In this document: piece by piece, positions 7,818 to 16,730 of the stretch
Position numbering within the stretch: the first letter of the stretch is position 1
How the letters are laid out: each line of letters opens with the position of its first letter
Source of the DNA: CAZOWL01 sp964583605
GTDB lineage: Bacteria > Pseudomonadota > Gammaproteobacteria > Chromatiales > Chromatiaceae
NCBI GenBank assembly: GCA_964583605.1
Contig: CAZOWL010000026.1
Location: forward strand, 1-44,071
DNA: 44,071 bases
Reading direction: 5' to 3'
Program-made: the position numbers and the translations under genes
Notes under the pieces: generated by a model
Databases searched by the model: none
What the model was told of the DNA's origin: nothing
Seen by the model: only the letters and a program-made list of their open reading frames with translations

Positions 7818-9281
7818 CTACCGCCATTCATACTCTTCGTGTCGAAGCCGGCGCATGGACCACCAGAGCTCGGTGGCCGTGTAGGGCCACATGCTGTAGA
7901 TCTTGCCGCCGCTGTGTCTGTACCAGCTGTTGCAGTCTGCTGTCCAAACGGTCGACTGCATTGCCCCTTGGAGCTTGGCGGTGAATTGCGAGGCGGCCTC
8001 CAGTTTGGGGGCGATCCATGTCGCCCCTTGCTCGCCCATTGCCCGGATCACCTTGGTAATGTAATTCGCCTGTTGCTCGGCGATGAAGAGCATCGAGTGG
8101 TGGCCCAGGCCGCTCGCTGGGCCGAGCATGAAGAAATAGTTTGGGAAGTTCGGGGTCATGACGCTGCGCAGCGTCTCGCTGCCATTCTTGGCCCATTGCT
8201 CGCTCAGGCTCACGCCGCGGTCCCCGCGGATGTCGATCGACAACGCGAGGGCATGGAATCCGGTCGCCAGAATGATCAGGTCGACGTCGATGCGACCCCC
8301 GTCGGCGAGGATCGGCCCTTCCTCGTCGATCCGCGCGATGGCCTCTGTCTCGAGCCGAACATTGTCGCGTAGCAGGGCTGGGTAGTAGCGGTTGTGGAAC
8401 AGGAGCCGCTTGCATCCTGCCGGATAGCTAGGGGTCAGTCTCGCTTGGAGCTGCGGGTCTGTGATGATCCGCTCGAGGTGACGTCTGGCGTTGCGCTCGA
8501 CGCGGCGGTTCGTGCGCGTGCCCCGGCGGGTCATGAAGAAGCGCGCCTCGAGCAGCAGGAAGTAGATCCAGCGCTGGAGCCGGGCCAGCCCCGGCACGGA
8601 ACTGAGCAGGCGACGGGCCCGCGGTCCATAGTGTACGTCGGGACGGGGCACGATCCAGTTCGGCGTGCGTTGCAGTATCGTCAGGTGACGGACCTGCGGG
8701 GCGATCTCTGGGACGATCTGCACGGCGCTGGCGGCGGTGCCGATGATCGCGACGCGCCTGTCGCGGAGGTCGAGATCGTTCGGCCATCGTGCGGTGTGCA
8801 CGACCGGCCCCTGGAAGGCCTCGAGGCCCTCGATGTCCGGGATGTTGATCTGGTGAAGGGGGCCGAGGGCATTGACGAGCACGTCGGCCTCGATCGCCTT
8901 GCCATCGACGAGCTGGACCCGCCAGGCCCCATTCTCGAAGCTCGCCGAGGCGACCTCGGAGCGGAGCTCGACACGCCGCGCCAGACCCGTGCTGCGCGCC
9001 ACCTCCTCGATATAGGCACGGATCTCGGGTGCAGGGGCGTGGGAATGGGACCAATTCGGGTTCAGCGCAAACGAGAAGGAATACATCGGCGCCGGCACAT
9101 CGCAGGCGCATCCCGGATAGGTGTTCTCACGCCAGTAGCCACCAACGCGATCGGCCTTCTCGTAGAGGGTGAAGTTGTGAAGCCCGGCGCGAGTGAGATA
9201 GTGGCCCATGGCGAGCCCAGAGACGCCAGCACCGAGGACGGCGATCCGCGGCCAAGGGCCGCGCCCGCTCGTGTCAGTCAT
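7818..9281 (-). CDS. Baeyer-Villiger-type flavin-containing monooxygenase
   Basis: This 487-residue flavoprotein has the FAD-binding GxGxxG at 17-22 (GAGVSG), the Baeyer-Villiger signature FxGxxxHxxxW at 156-166 (FQGPVVHTARW), and a second Rossmann motif for NADPH at 181-186. There it reads GTAASA instead of the usual GTGASA. The region YPGCACDVPAPMYSFSF is also typical of this group. Family members insert oxygen into ketones or oxidise soft nucleophiles using NADPH and O2. The ATG at 9281 was chosen because homology starts right after it; the upstream 60 codons overlap the preceding gene. It lies 25 bases after the stop of a radical SAM gene on the same strand, so it is probably the last gene of that operon. 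The substrate is unknown. An oxygen-dependent enzyme beside radical SAM genes hints at late-stage tailoring of a product. Confidence 0.85.
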   Translation of the reverse strand: MTDTSGRGPWPRIAVLGAGVSGLAMGHYLTRAGLHNFTLYEKADRVGGYWRENTYPGCACDVPAPMYSFSFALNPNWSHSHAPAPEIRAYIEEVARSTGLARRVELRSEVASASFENGAWRVQLVDGKAIEADVLVNALGPLHQINIPDIEGLEAFQGPVVHTARWPNDLDLRDRRVAIIGTAASAVQIVPEIAPQVRHLTILQRTPNWIVPRPDVHYGPRARRLLSSVPGLARLQRWIYFLLLEARFFMTRRGTRTNRRVERNARRHLERIITDPQLQARLTPSYPAGCKRLLFHNRYYPALLRDNVRLETEAIARIDEEGPILADGGRIDVDLIILATGFHALALSIDIRGDRGVSLSEQWAKNGSETLRSVMTPNFPNYFFMLGPASGLGHHSMLFIAEQQANYITKVIRAMGEQGATWIAPKLEAASQFTAKLQGAMQSTVWTADCNSWYRHSGGKIYSMWPYTATELWWSMRRLRHEEYEWR

Positions 9282-9306
9282 CGCGTGCACACCGACCGCG
9301 ACCGCC

Positions 9307-11115
9307 CTAAGCGGCTGAGCGGGTATCGGTTCGGCGAAGTGTTGCCTGGGCTGCGGCCTTCGCGGCGGCCTTCGCGACTGCCTCCTGGCCTCCACGCGTG
9401 GTCTGGTAGAGACGCAGCGAGGCGTAGTCGGCCGCATCCACCGGAGCGATCGCCTCGTCACGGTAGGCGAGCCGGTTCGGGTCGTTGGCGATACGCTCGT
9501 TGATGTCGCGCAGACGGTGCACGACGCGGCGGAAGGTCAGTATGTCGCGGATCTCGCGATAGACGTAGCGCGGATAGAAGATCAGCGGACTCTCACGCGG
9601 CAGGCCGGGACGTCGTTGCGTGCGGGCCGGGAGCCGTAGCAGGCCGCCTTCGACGGGATGGATACCAAGGTTGACCGGAAAGTGGTGGTACCAGCCGACA
9701 TACATCCGCGTCTTCTGGATGTCGCCGCTCAACGCATGGGCGCGCTTCAGGATCGTGGTCATGTGATCCCACGAGTAGTAGCTGCGCCACATATTCAGAT
9801 AGGCGGCATCCCAATCCTCATCGGACATGGTGCCGTGGCGGAAGACGCGGTAATTGGTGTTGTAGCGATTGAGATCCGGGTCCAACCATTCGCCGGCCTT
9901 GTACAAGCGGGCATGGTCGGCTGAGCCGGGCAGTGGGGTCAGCTGGGTGAAGTAGATGTGGTCGACCGGCAGCTCACGCTTGATGATCTCCACATCGCGG
10001 CCCAGCGACTCCCTGGTGTCGAATGGGAAGCCGACGATGTAGCCGGCCGAGATGGCCACCGGGTATTTCTTCCACGCGAGCAGCATCTCGCGGTAATCGG
10101 TGATGCGGTTCTGTGCCTTGCCGGCCGCCTTAAGGTTGTCCGGGTTGACGTTCTCGATGCCGACGAAGACGATCTTGGTGCCGGCCTCGACGGCCTTTGG
10201 GATGAAGTTCGGCACCTTGTGGCTCAGGGTGTCGACCTGGATCGAGAGTTCGAGCCGAATGCCCATCTCGCGCTGCACCGTGATCAGGTGATCGAGGAGC
10301 TCGGGCCAGTTCTTGTTGCGGGCCAGGTTGTCGTCGGTGACGAAGAACTGGCGGATGCCCTGGGCATCATTCTCGCGGATAATCTTCTCGAGGTCCTCCT
10401 TGGTCCGGAACCGGCTCTTGCGGCCGTGGACATTGATGATCGTGCAGAACGAGCACTGGTAGGGGCAGCCGCGGCCTATGTCGAAGCTCGAGATCCAGCC
10501 GATGGTGCGGCGCACGTCCTCTTCGGCGAGGATCGGGATCGGCGCACCGGCGATTTGCGGCTGTTTGTGGAGATAGTTGTACGTGGGCTTGAGGCGCCCA
10601 CCATAGGCGTCGATGAGGACCTCATCGAGGCGTCCCTCCTCGGCCTCGCCAAGGAAAAAGCCAATGCCCCGGTCGATGGCGGCCCGCATGTCGGGCGTCG
10701 GCTCGCCGAGGGTCGAGACGATCCCCGAGACGTGAAAGCCGCCGATGCACACCGGCAGGCCCGCGTCGACGAACGGCTGCGCCAGGTCGAGCGAGCGTGG
10801 GAATTGATTGGACTGCACGCCCACCATCGCGATCAGGCCCTTGCCGCCGTCGCGCCGGACCATGCGGATCAGCTTGCTGGCGCGGATGATGTGGTTGGTC
10901 TCGTCGATCGCCGTCAGGCGGATGTCGACATCCGGTCCCAACACGTGCCGATCCCGGCAATCGCGCCCGAGCCCATTGAGTGTTGCCAATGAGTTCGCCG
11001 GCATGCAGGAGCGCCACCACTGCAGCGGATAGCCCTCCTCGTCGTAGCGGGCGGGCACGATCATGATCAGGTGGAAGATCTCGCGCCCGGGTTGTCTTGC
11101 TCTCTTTCGTAACAT
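9307..11115 (-). CDS. Radical SAM protein with B12-binding-like N-terminus (copy 2)
   Basis: This is a 602-residue class-B-like radical SAM enzyme. Residues about 10-140 look like a cobalamin-binding-type domain (VGVQSNQFPRSLDLAQPFVDAGLPVCIGGFHVSG follows the usual strand-helix-strand-GG pattern). The iron-sulfur cluster motif CxxxCxxC is at C217, C221 and C224 (GRGCPYQCSFC). SAM-binding elements follow (QFFVTDDNLARN, FVGIENVNP, GYIVGFPFDT). The C-terminal 200 residues carry unusual conserved blocks (YYSWDHMT, VGWYHHFPVNLGIHPVEGG) outside the core fold. The start at 11115 gives an N-terminus in exact register with the paralogue upstream. No substrate is known to me for this subgroup. It could be a methyltransferase or a radical rearrangement enzyme of lipids or small molecules. 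The coding end is rich in Ala (AKAAAKAAAQA). Confidence 0.85.
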   Translation of the reverse strand: MLRKRARQPGREIFHLIMIVPARYDEEGYPLQWWRSCMPANSLATLNGLGRDCRDRHVLGPDVDIRLTAIDETNHIIRASKLIRMVRRDGGKGLIAMVGVQSNQFPRSLDLAQPFVDAGLPVCIGGFHVSGIVSTLGEPTPDMRAAIDRGIGFFLGEAEEGRLDEVLIDAYGGRLKPTYNYLHKQPQIAGAPIPILAEEDVRRTIGWISSFDIGRGCPYQCSFCTIINVHGRKSRFRTKEDLEKIIRENDAQGIRQFFVTDDNLARNKNWPELLDHLITVQREMGIRLELSIQVDTLSHKVPNFIPKAVEAGTKIVFVGIENVNPDNLKAAGKAQNRITDYREMLLAWKKYPVAISAGYIVGFPFDTRESLGRDVEIIKRELPVDHIYFTQLTPLPGSADHARLYKAGEWLDPDLNRYNTNYRVFRHGTMSDEDWDAAYLNMWRSYYSWDHMTTILKRAHALSGDIQKTRMYVGWYHHFPVNLGIHPVEGGLLRLPARTQRRPGLPRESPLIFYPRYVYREIRDILTFRRVVHRLRDINERIANDPNRLAYRDEAIAPVDAADYASLRLYQTTRGGQEAVAKAAAKAAAQATLRRTDTRSAA

Positions 11116-11192
11116 GATCGGACCTAGACGGGCTCAGGTTCGAAACGCGAGCCGATTCTGGCCAGGATGGCCAATAATCGGCATCCAATTGC

Positions 11193-11314
11193 AATGAATT
11201 GCGCGAAGCACCTTTGCTCCCTCGCCCTCTGGGAGAGGGTTGGGGTGAGGGAACGATCAGGGGCGAGGCGACCTTTCATCATCTGGGGTGGCTCGCCGCG
11301 CCCCATGATCGTTA
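11193..11314. repeat. Dispersed 122-bp two-hairpin repeat, copy A (forward)
   Basis: The unit begins AATGAATTGCGCGAAGCAC and ends CATGATCGTTA. Hairpin 1 is CCCTCT-GGG-AGAGGG at 11225-11239, inside a larger imperfect palindrome. Hairpin 2 has long arms at 11252-11273 and 11290-11313. The TTA at 11312-11314 is, on the minus strand, the TAA stop of the upstream radical SAM gene. The unit thus begins exactly at that stop and fills most of the 196-base spacer between the two paralogues. It matches copies at 21031, 29314 and 34286. Confidence 0.95.
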
Positions 11315-13102
11315 GGCAATCCGTCGCCGCGGTGCGACGGCCTTCTTCGCCGCGGCCTTGGCGACCGCGTCCTGTCCGCCGCGCGTCTCTCGAAAGAGCG
11401 CCAGATCGGCGAAGTCCTGCTCGCTCGGCGGGGTGATCGCCTCGTCGCGATAGTCGAAACGGCCTGGGTCACGCTCGATCCGGCGATCGATCCGGCGCAT
11501 CCGCCGCACGATCAGCCAGAAGGTCAGCATGACGCGGATCTCGCGGAACAGGTATTTCGGATAGAAGACCAGCGGGTGCTCGCGCGGTCGTGTCGGACGT
11601 CGGTCGCGCCGCGAGCGCAGCTGCACGAGCCCCCCCTCGAGCGGATGTAGGCCCAGATTGATCGGGAAGTGGTGATACCAGCCGAGATAGTTGCGGGTCT
11701 TGCGGATGTCGCCGCGCAGGGCGTGGGCGCGCTTCAGCATCCGGGTCATGTGGTCCCAGGAATAGTAGCGACGCCACATCTCGCGATAGGACTGGTCCCA
11801 ATCCTGATCCGTCATCCGTGGGTGGTGGATGACGCGGAAGTTGGTGTTGTAGCGGGTGAGATCGGGGTCCATCCACTCGCCGGACTGATAGATCCGCGCG
11901 TGGTCGGCGGAGCCGGGCAGGGGGGTCAGCATCGTGAAGAAGATGTGGTCGATCGCGAGCTCGCGCTTGATGATCTCGACATCCCGCATCAGCGACTCCT
12001 TCGTGTCGAAGGGCAGGCCGACGATGTAGCCGGCACAGATGGTGACCGGGTATTTCTTCCAGGCGAGCAGCATCTCGCGGTAGTCGGTGATGCGGTTCTG
12101 CGCCTTGCCGGTGGTGGCCAGGTTGTCCGGATTGATGTTCTCGAGGCCAATGAAGACGGTATTGACGCCGGCCGCGGCGGCCTTGGGTATGAAGCCCGGG
12201 ATCTGGTGGCAGCGGGTGTCGACCTGGACCGAGAGCTCGAGCTTGATGCCGCGCTCCTCGCGCAGCCGGATCAGGGTATCGAACAGCTCCGGCCAGTTCT
12301 GGTTGCGGGCCAGGTTGTCGTCGGTGACGAAGAACTGGCGGATCCCTTGGGCGTCGTTCTCGAGGACGATCCGCTCGAGGTCCTGCGCGGTGCGGAAGCG
12401 GCTCTTGCGGCCGTGCACATTGATGATGGTGCAGAAGGAGCACTTGTAGGGGCAGCCGCGGCCGACGTCGAAGCTCGAGATCCAGCCCATCGTGCGCTTG
12501 ATGTCGGTGTCGTCGAGGATCGGGATCGGCGCCCCGGCGATGTTCGGGAGCTGGCCCAGATAGTGATAGATCGGCTTCAGGCGGCCAGCGTAGGCGTCTT
12601 TCAGGACCTCGTCGAGCCGGCCCTCCTCGGCCTCGCCTAGGAATAGGCTGATACCCTGGTCCATGGCCGCCTGGATCTCAGGCGTGACCTCCGGCAGCAT
12701 CGCGAAGCAGCCGGAGACGTGAAAGCCGCCGAGACACACCGGCAGGCCCGCCTTGAGGAAGGGTTGGGCCAGGTCGACTGCGCGCGGAAACTGGTTCGAT
12801 TGGACGCCGACGAGACCGATCAGCGCCTTGCCGCCATCGCGCCGCACCATCTTGATGATCTGCTGCGCGCGGATGATGCGATTGGCCTCGTCGATTGCTG
12901 TCAGCCGGATCTCCACATCGGGCCCAAGGATATGGCGCTCCTGACAATCCCGGCCCAGGCCGTTGAGCGCCGCCAGCGAGTTCGACGGCAGCACGGAGCG
13001 CCACCACACCAACGGATAGCCGTCTTCGTCGTACTTGGTCGGTGTGATCAGGACGAGGTGGAAGGTCTCGCGATAAGGACGTCCTTCAGGCGCGGGGGGC
13101 AT
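11312..13102 (-). CDS. Radical SAM protein with B12-binding-like N-terminus (copy 1)
   Basis: This 596-residue protein is collinear with the next gene of the operon. The two align without gaps over the first 224 residues with roughly three quarters identity in the blocks counted by eye, and nearly completely around the cluster motif at C217, C221 and C224. The domain order is the same: B12-binding-like N-terminus with LGGFHVSG, radical SAM core, and a C-terminal extension with YYSWDHMT and LGWYHHFPINLGLHPLEGG. The ATG at 13102 was preferred because the paralogue starts in the same register; 30 further codons upstream lack family-like sequence. No strong ribosome site is visible. The stop codon is supplied by, or abuts, the dispersed repeat. 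The function is unknown. Two active-looking paralogues suggest successive reactions, or action on two related substrates. Confidence 0.85.
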   Translation of the reverse strand: MPPAPEGRPYRETFHLVLITPTKYDEDGYPLVWWRSVLPSNSLAALNGLGRDCQERHILGPDVEIRLTAIDEANRIIRAQQIIKMVRRDGGKALIGLVGVQSNQFPRAVDLAQPFLKAGLPVCLGGFHVSGCFAMLPEVTPEIQAAMDQGISLFLGEAEEGRLDEVLKDAYAGRLKPIYHYLGQLPNIAGAPIPILDDTDIKRTMGWISSFDVGRGCPYKCSFCTIINVHGRKSRFRTAQDLERIVLENDAQGIRQFFVTDDNLARNQNWPELFDTLIRLREERGIKLELSVQVDTRCHQIPGFIPKAAAAGVNTVFIGLENINPDNLATTGKAQNRITDYREMLLAWKKYPVTICAGYIVGLPFDTKESLMRDVEIIKRELAIDHIFFTMLTPLPGSADHARIYQSGEWMDPDLTRYNTNFRVIHHPRMTDQDWDQSYREMWRRYYSWDHMTRMLKRAHALRGDIRKTRNYLGWYHHFPINLGLHPLEGGLVQLRSRRDRRPTRPREHPLVFYPKYLFREIRVMLTFWLIVRRMRRIDRRIERDPGRFDYRDEAITPPSEQDFADLALFRETRGGQDAVAKAAAKKAVAPRRRIA

Positions 13103-13510
13103 GACAAGGGCAAGATCTCTAAGCCGATGACGGCAGGGCGGATGCGATCGCGGGTGCGCCGAAGGGTACACCCCCGCCAATTGCCGCCGCAACCGAGGTC
13201 TCGTCGGGGGTTGATCCGGCGCAGCTGCGGGGGGCTCTGTCGGGCTCGGGGTCGGAATGCTCGGAGCACAAATGCATCGGCAGTCACGCTGGCGACCGCT
13301 TTGTGGACGCGGGTGCGATTCTTGGCTGCTGCGTTTCGCTCTCAGCCCTGGGCGATCCGGTGTTGTGGGGTTCGAGGTCGCGACCGATAGCGGCTGGCTG
13401 GGGCGCAGCCGGCGCGGCGGCGGCCGAGCTGGGGCTCGGCGTTGCTGCGGCCGAGCTGGGGCTCGGCGCTCCCAGGGCCGCCCGCCGCCGGCCTAGGTCG
13501 ATGGCTCTGG
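13103..13510. other. Spacer between amylosucrase and radical SAM operons with twin hairpins
   Basis: I see no gene in these 408 bases. A 21-base unit (CGGCCGAGCTGGGGCTCGGC plus G) occurs at 13421-13441 and 13448-13468, period 27. Each holds a perfect seven-base stem (GCCGAGC/GCTCGGC) with a four-base loop. They lie just beyond the amylosucrase stop and may slow or end transcription without a T-run. The promoter of the radical SAM operon is expected in the part nearest 13103 but is not evident. Confidence 0.6.
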
Positions 13511-15532
13511 TCAATTCGAAGGGGCGCGGTGCACCCTAGGATGGCTGTGGAACGGGTCATCGAGCAGGCCGCCGGGTCGCTGGCTCGACAGCCAGTAGAA
13601 GCGGCATGGCGGGATCACGACCCGATCGTTGAAGATCGCGGGTCGCTCCCCGGAGGCCAGGTCCAGGACCTGGCCATAGCGGAACAGGCCGCGGCTGCTC
13701 AAGACCTGGAGGTCGAGGTACTGCGGATTGGCGTCGAAGTTGGCGACGGCCAGTACGGCGCCCGCCGGCAGCGTCGGATGCGTGCGTAGGAACGCGAACA
13801 GGTGCGGATTGGCGACATCGATGAGCTCCCGGTTATTGAAGTCGGCAAAGGCCGGGGTGTCCTTGCGCACGGCGATGAGGCGCTTGAGACCGTCGAAGAC
13901 GCGCTGCTCAACGGTGCCTTGGATGTTGCGACGCTCAGCGCGCTGCCAGTCGATCCGTGGACGGTGGATCCAACGGGTGTCATTGGCCTTGTCGATGTCC
14001 TCGAGGAATGAGCTGTCGTTCAGTGTGCCGAGCTCGTCACCGTACCAGATCAACGGGATGCCGCCGAAGGAGAGGATCATGGCGTGGAGGGTGAGGATCA
14101 GTTCGACGGCCTGTGCGACGGCCTGCTGGTCGTCGGCCTCGAGCGCCGTCTCGAGACCGGCGAGGGAGGCCAAGGCGCCGGCGATGCGCGCATCGCCGGT
14201 CTTGAGATTGACACCGAAGGGCCGCCCACGGCTTGGTGAGCCCTCGAAGGCCCCGGTGAACCAGTCCACGAGGAAGCGTCGATGGGCATAGGGCTCGTAC
14301 TCACAGGCGCGGATATCCGCGTCGTCGAAGCCGAGCCCGATGTCATCATGGCATCGGATGTAGTTGAGCCAGGTGGCTCGATCCAGCTTGTTCGGTAGGC
14401 TCTTGATGCCTTGCGTCAGCAGCTTGGCATTCTTCGTCGCGACCGCATCCCACAGCAAGGCCATGAAGGTGGCGTTGTAGGCGATCTCGCACTCCTTGGC
14501 GATGACCGCATCCTCGCCGAAGTACTTGATCACCTCCGATGGGGCGACGATGGCCTCGGCGATGAAGAGCACGCCGGGTGCCGTGACCTGACAGCAATCC
14601 TTCATCAGTTGCAGGATCAGGTGGGCCTCCCGCTCGTTTTGGCTGGTCGTGCCGATCTTCTTCCAGAGGAAGGCGACAGCATCGAGGCGGACGATATCGG
14701 CACCCTGATTGGCCCAGAAGAGAATGATATCGACCATCTCGATGAAGACAGCCGGATTGGTATAGTTGAGATCCCACTGATAGGTGTTGAACACCGTCAT
14801 CACCCACTTCCCCATTGCCTCGTCCCAGGTGAAGTTTCCGGGCGCCGTCTCCGGGAAGATCTCGGGCATCGTCTCCTCGAACATGTCGGGGACATCGCGG
14901 TTCGGGAAGCAGTAATAGAAATTCTGGTAGTCCAGGTCACCCTCACGGGCCCGTTGCGCCCATTCGTGCTCGTTCGAGGTGTGGTTCACGACCACATCGA
15001 GCGTCAGCAGCATGCCGCGCAGCCGCATGGATTCGGACAGGGCACGGATGTCCTCGACGGTTCCCGCGCGCGGATCAATGGCGCGGAAGTCGCTGACGGC
15101 GTACCCGCCGTCACTCGCGCCGCGTGGACATTTGAGGATCGGCATCACATGGACCATGTTGATGCCGAGCTGTTGCAGGTAAGGGAGCCTCTGCTGAAGT
15201 CCCGGCAGATTGCCAGCGAACCCATCCGAATAGAGCGCCATCCCCACCCATTCCTGGGTCAGGAACCAGTTGTGGTCCTCCTCCCGCGCCATGTCGATCC
15301 GTCTCAGCTCCGGCGGGCGATCGATGTACGCGCGGGCGAGCCGTTCGGTCAGGCTCACCATCTGGACCTTGAAGTCCTCGCGGTGGCCGTATAGGACCTG
15401 GAATAGCGAGTGGATCGCGTAGAAGTTCGCCCCGAGCCGCGTGTAGAAGTGCCTCAGATCTTCGCGGGAAATTTCGTTGCTGAGCTCATCGAGGATGTCG
15501 TTGAGCAGGGCGTGGGAAACCTGTTCGTACAT
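13511..15532 (-). CDS. ams: Amylosucrase (GH13)
   Basis: This 673-residue glycoside hydrolase family 13 enzyme transfers glucose from sucrose onto an alpha-1,4-glucan and releases fructose (EC 2.4.1.4). Catalytic features are the nucleophile D284 in VRLDAVAF, the acid/base E326 in FIAEAI, and H395/D396 in RCHDDIG. GH13 region I reads DVVVNHTS at 179-186. The positions fall within a few residues of those of the Neisseria polysaccharea enzyme. The N-terminal helical region and the C-terminal beta domain (LASGERPAIFNDRVVIPPCRFYWL) are present, so it is full length. The start at ATG 15532 has GGGAGA in front of it. It is the last gene of a sucrose operon (synthase, fructokinase, amylosucrase), an order reported in halophilic methanotrophs. 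There it is thought to recycle sucrose into glycogen and fructose. Confidence 0.93.
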   Translation of the reverse strand: MYEQVSHALLNDILDELSNEISREDLRHFYTRLGANFYAIHSLFQVLYGHREDFKVQMVSLTERLARAYIDRPPELRRIDMAREEDHNWFLTQEWVGMALYSDGFAGNLPGLQQRLPYLQQLGINMVHVMPILKCPRGASDGGYAVSDFRAIDPRAGTVEDIRALSESMRLRGMLLTLDVVVNHTSNEHEWAQRAREGDLDYQNFYYCFPNRDVPDMFEETMPEIFPETAPGNFTWDEAMGKWVMTVFNTYQWDLNYTNPAVFIEMVDIILFWANQGADIVRLDAVAFLWKKIGTTSQNEREAHLILQLMKDCCQVTAPGVLFIAEAIVAPSEVIKYFGEDAVIAKECEIAYNATFMALLWDAVATKNAKLLTQGIKSLPNKLDRATWLNYIRCHDDIGLGFDDADIRACEYEPYAHRRFLVDWFTGAFEGSPSRGRPFGVNLKTGDARIAGALASLAGLETALEADDQQAVAQAVELILTLHAMILSFGGIPLIWYGDELGTLNDSSFLEDIDKANDTRWIHRPRIDWQRAERRNIQGTVEQRVFDGLKRLIAVRKDTPAFADFNNRELIDVANPHLFAFLRTHPTLPAGAVLAVANFDANPQYLDLQVLSSRGLFRYGQVLDLASGERPAIFNDRVVIPPCRFYWLSSQRPGGLLDDPFHSHPRVHRAPSN

Positions 15533-15736
15533 CGATTCTCCCTGTCTGTCACGAGGGCACGTTGCACGGGCTTGGTGGCCTCGCTCTCGCCTCTCGGAAC
15601 GAGGCGTGCTCACCGATAGGAGAGGGCGACTGACTCCAGACCGTGGGCGGGCTTGGCGGTCGGGTGCCGACGTGGCCCGCCGTGGGGCCGGGGCGATGAC
15701 GACCGAAATGAATGGCGGAGCGGCGGCGCGATTATA

Positions 15737-16645
15737 TCAGGGCCCGGCTGCGTTCGCGGGTGCGCTCAGGTGCCATTGCTCGATGAAGGGGCGATACAGG
15801 GCGACGTCGGCGGAGATCGCGCCTTGCTGGCCAACGATGCGCGACGCAAAGGCCTGGGCGCGCTCGAGAGTCGTCGCCAGCGGCCAGGCGTGGACCAGGC
15901 CGAGTATCAGGACGGAGGAGAAGGCATCACCGGCGCCAACGGTATCCTTGACGACGAGGGCTGGTGACGGGGCGACGCGGGTCAGCGTGGCGTCGGCACC
16001 AATCGCGAGCGCCCCCTCTGCCCCGAGCGTGATGACGAGGCCCGTCAGCCCGTGGCGGCGGTGAAAATCGGTGGCGCGGTCTGTCAGATCACCGGTGCGC
16101 GTGCCGGCGAGCTGGGCGAACTCGTCCTGATTGAGCTTGACCCAGTCGGCCTCGGCGACCAGCTCGAGCGCCTCGTCGCGTGACCACCAGGGCTCGCGCA
16201 GATTGACATCCAGGAAGCGGACCGACTGTCCCTGCGCCTTGATGCCCTTGAGCGCCTCGGCGGACACCGGTTGGCGCAGCGCCAGGGTCCCATGGTAGAG
16301 GAGGCCGGCCGCCTGATCCGAGTCCTGCGGGCGGATATAGTCGAAGGCGCAATCCGCGATGATGTCGTAGCTCGGCTCGCCGTTGTGGAATTGGACCTGG
16401 ACCTTGCCCGTGGCGTGCGCCGGATCGGTCTGTAGGCCGTCCTCGCTCATGCCCCAGTCGGCCATCGCCTGGCGCACTTTCTTGCCATCGGCGTCATCGC
16501 CGACGGCGCTGATGAAACGGGGTGCGGCCCCGAACGCACTGAGGTGCCAGGCGACATTGAAGGGGGCGCCACCCAGCACGCGCCGGCCATCGGGGAAACA
16601 GTCGAACAGGACTTCACCGAAGATCGCTATCGAGGTGTGCTGCAT
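15737..16645 (-). CDS. Fructokinase (PfkB family)
   Basis: The 302-residue PfkB-type sugar kinase shows the N-terminal GGAPFN (25-30) typical of fructokinases and the C-terminal signature DTVGAGDAFSS with catalytic base D240. The expected reaction is fructose + ATP to fructose 6-phosphate. It sits between sucrose-phosphate synthase (85 bases upstream) and amylosucrase (about 200 bases downstream) on the same strand. Fructose set free by amylosucrase would be returned to central metabolism or to sucrose synthesis. The length is normal for the family. The ATG at 16645 places GEVLFDCFPDG at the N-terminus as in relatives. Other PfkB sugars (ribose, 2-keto-3-deoxygluconate) are less likely given the context. 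Confidence 0.9.
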   Translation of the reverse strand: MQHTSIAIFGEVLFDCFPDGRRVLGGAPFNVAWHLSAFGAAPRFISAVGDDADGKKVRQAMADWGMSEDGLQTDPAHATGKVQVQFHNGEPSYDIIADCAFDYIRPQDSDQAAGLLYHGTLALRQPVSAEALKGIKAQGQSVRFLDVNLREPWWSRDEALELVAEADWVKLNQDEFAQLAGTRTGDLTDRATDFHRRHGLTGLVITLGAEGALAIGADATLTRVAPSPALVVKDTVGAGDAFSSVLILGLVHAWPLATTLERAQAFASRIVGQQGAISADVALYRPFIEQWHLSAPANAAGP

Positions 16646-16730
16646 GAGTCCACTCCAGGGGTCGTCGCCGGCAGCTCACAACGGGAACGTGCCCTTGGCA
16701 CAGCCTCGCCGCACGCAGACTGCGACCATG

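Noticed and set aside
8394..10992. Long plus-strand frames opposite the monooxygenase and radical SAM genes
   Set aside because: The minus strand carries unmistakable FAD and iron-sulfur motifs; the plus frames show no domains.
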